A stretch of 46,101 nt of DNA from Streptomyces cavernae (GTDB lineage Bacteria; Actinomycetota; Actinomycetes; Streptomycetales; Streptomycetaceae), in NCBI RefSeq assembly GCF_004023625.1, contig NZ_RPDJ01000056.1, positions 1 through 46,101 on the forward strand, written 5' to 3'. Shown here piece by piece: positions 45,681 to 46,101 of this stretch (within the stretch, counting starts at the first letter, position 1; every line of letters starts with the position of its first letter). Under the pieces are notes generated by a model. The model did no database searches. It was not told the DNA's origin and saw nothing but the letters and a program-made list of their open reading frames with translations. Position numbers and translations under genes: made by a program.

Positions 45681-46101
45681 TCAGTTCGCCGAGATGAGCT
45701 TGAGCTCGGGGTGGGCGGTACCGCCCGCGATGGCGGTGGACGAGATGTGGGAGACGACCCGCTCGTCGACGGGGTCGTTCGCCGGGTCGTCGTTGACGAC
45801 GATGTGCTCGTACGTCGTCGACCGCTGCGCCGGCACCCGGCCCGCACCGCGGATCAGCGTGATCAGCTCCATCAGGTTGGAGCGGTGCTTGGCGCCCGCC
45901 GAGGAGACCACGTTCTCCTCCAGCATCACGGAGCCGAGGTCGTCGGCGCCGTAGTGCAGGGTCAGCTGTCCGGCCTCCTTGCCGGTGGTCAGCCAGGAGC
46001 CCTGGATGTGGGCGACGTTGTCCATGAACAGCCGGGCGATCGCGATCATCCGCAGGTACTCGAAGATCGTCGCCTGTGTGCGGCCCTTCAGATGGTTGTT
46101 C
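45681..46101 (-). CDS. mqnC: Cyclic dehypoxanthinyl futalosine synthase MqnC, C-terminal part
   Basis: The last 140 residues of a longer protein that continues past the right edge. The sequence has IFEYLRMIAIARLFMDN, HIQGSW and YGADDLGSVMLEENVVSSAG, then ends HPELKLISAN, a pattern characteristic of the MqnC radical-SAM enzymes of the futalosine menaquinone pathway. MqnC cyclises dehypoxanthine futalosine in the cytoplasm. The Fe-S cysteine motif would be N-terminal and is outside the window. Related CofH and MqnE proteins share the fold, so the assignment rests on this C-terminal signature. It is a primary-metabolism gene and suggests the polyketide cluster ends here. No terminator is seen in the 40 bp before the ABC ATPase gene, so read-through is possible. 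Confidence 0.87.
   Translation of the reverse strand, partial: NNHLKGRTQATIFEYLRMIAIARLFMDNVAHIQGSWLTTGKEAGQLTLHYGADDLGSVMLEENVVSSAGAKHRSNLMELITLIRGAGRVPAQRSTTYEHIVVNDDPANDPVDERVVSHISSTAIAGGTAHPELKLISAN

Overview
The window is about 46 kb of very G+C-rich DNA with strong C/G third-position codon bias, typical of Streptomyces or a close actinomycete. Most of it is the 3' half of a modular type I polyketide synthase (PKS) gene cluster. The right edge runs into mqnC, a chromosomal menaquinone (futalosine pathway) gene, so the cluster boundary probably lies near 45.6 kb.

Layout. Positions 1-37809 (+) hold three giant PKS genes read in order. The first is cut by the left edge. The visible modules are: M0 (only the KR end and ACP), M1 KS-AT(malonyl)-DH-ACP with no KR, M2 KS-AT(methylmalonyl)-KR-ACP, M3 KS-AT(malonyl)-DH-ER-KR-ACP; second protein: M4 KS-AT(malonyl)-DH-KR-ACP, M5 KS-AT(malonyl)-KR-ACP; third protein: M6 KS-AT(methylmalonyl)-KR-ACP, M7 KS-AT(malonyl)-DH-KR-ACP-TE. 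M numbers are local to this window. By colinearity the released end would carry C2=C3, C4-methyl, C5-OH, C7-OH, C8=C9, saturated C10-C11, C12-methyl, C13-OH and a C15 ketone; this is inference. A small secreted-protein gene (37867-38207) follows and is broken by an apparent one-base frameshift.

From 46101 down to 38285 (-) the order is mqnC (partial), a DrrA-like ABC ATPase, a DrrB-like ABC-2 permease, an unusual 1403-residue fusion of an acyl-activating AMP ligase to degenerate DH and KR domains and an intact ACP, and a ketoacyl synthase III-like protein with a non-canonical active site. This set converges on the PKS genes at a strong palindromic terminator (38239-38268). The transporter pair probably exports the product or gives self-resistance. 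The ligase-ACP and the KS III-like protein look like a dedicated system for activating and transferring an acyl group, either as starter unit or as side chain.

No gene-free stretch exceeds 300 bases. The longest gap (39317-39549) holds a G14/C16 homopolymer block bracketed by a direct repeat and may be an assembly artefact. In-frame tandem repeats occur in interdomain linkers of several PKS modules and of the ligase fusion. No RNA gene, transposase, integrase or CRISPR array was seen.
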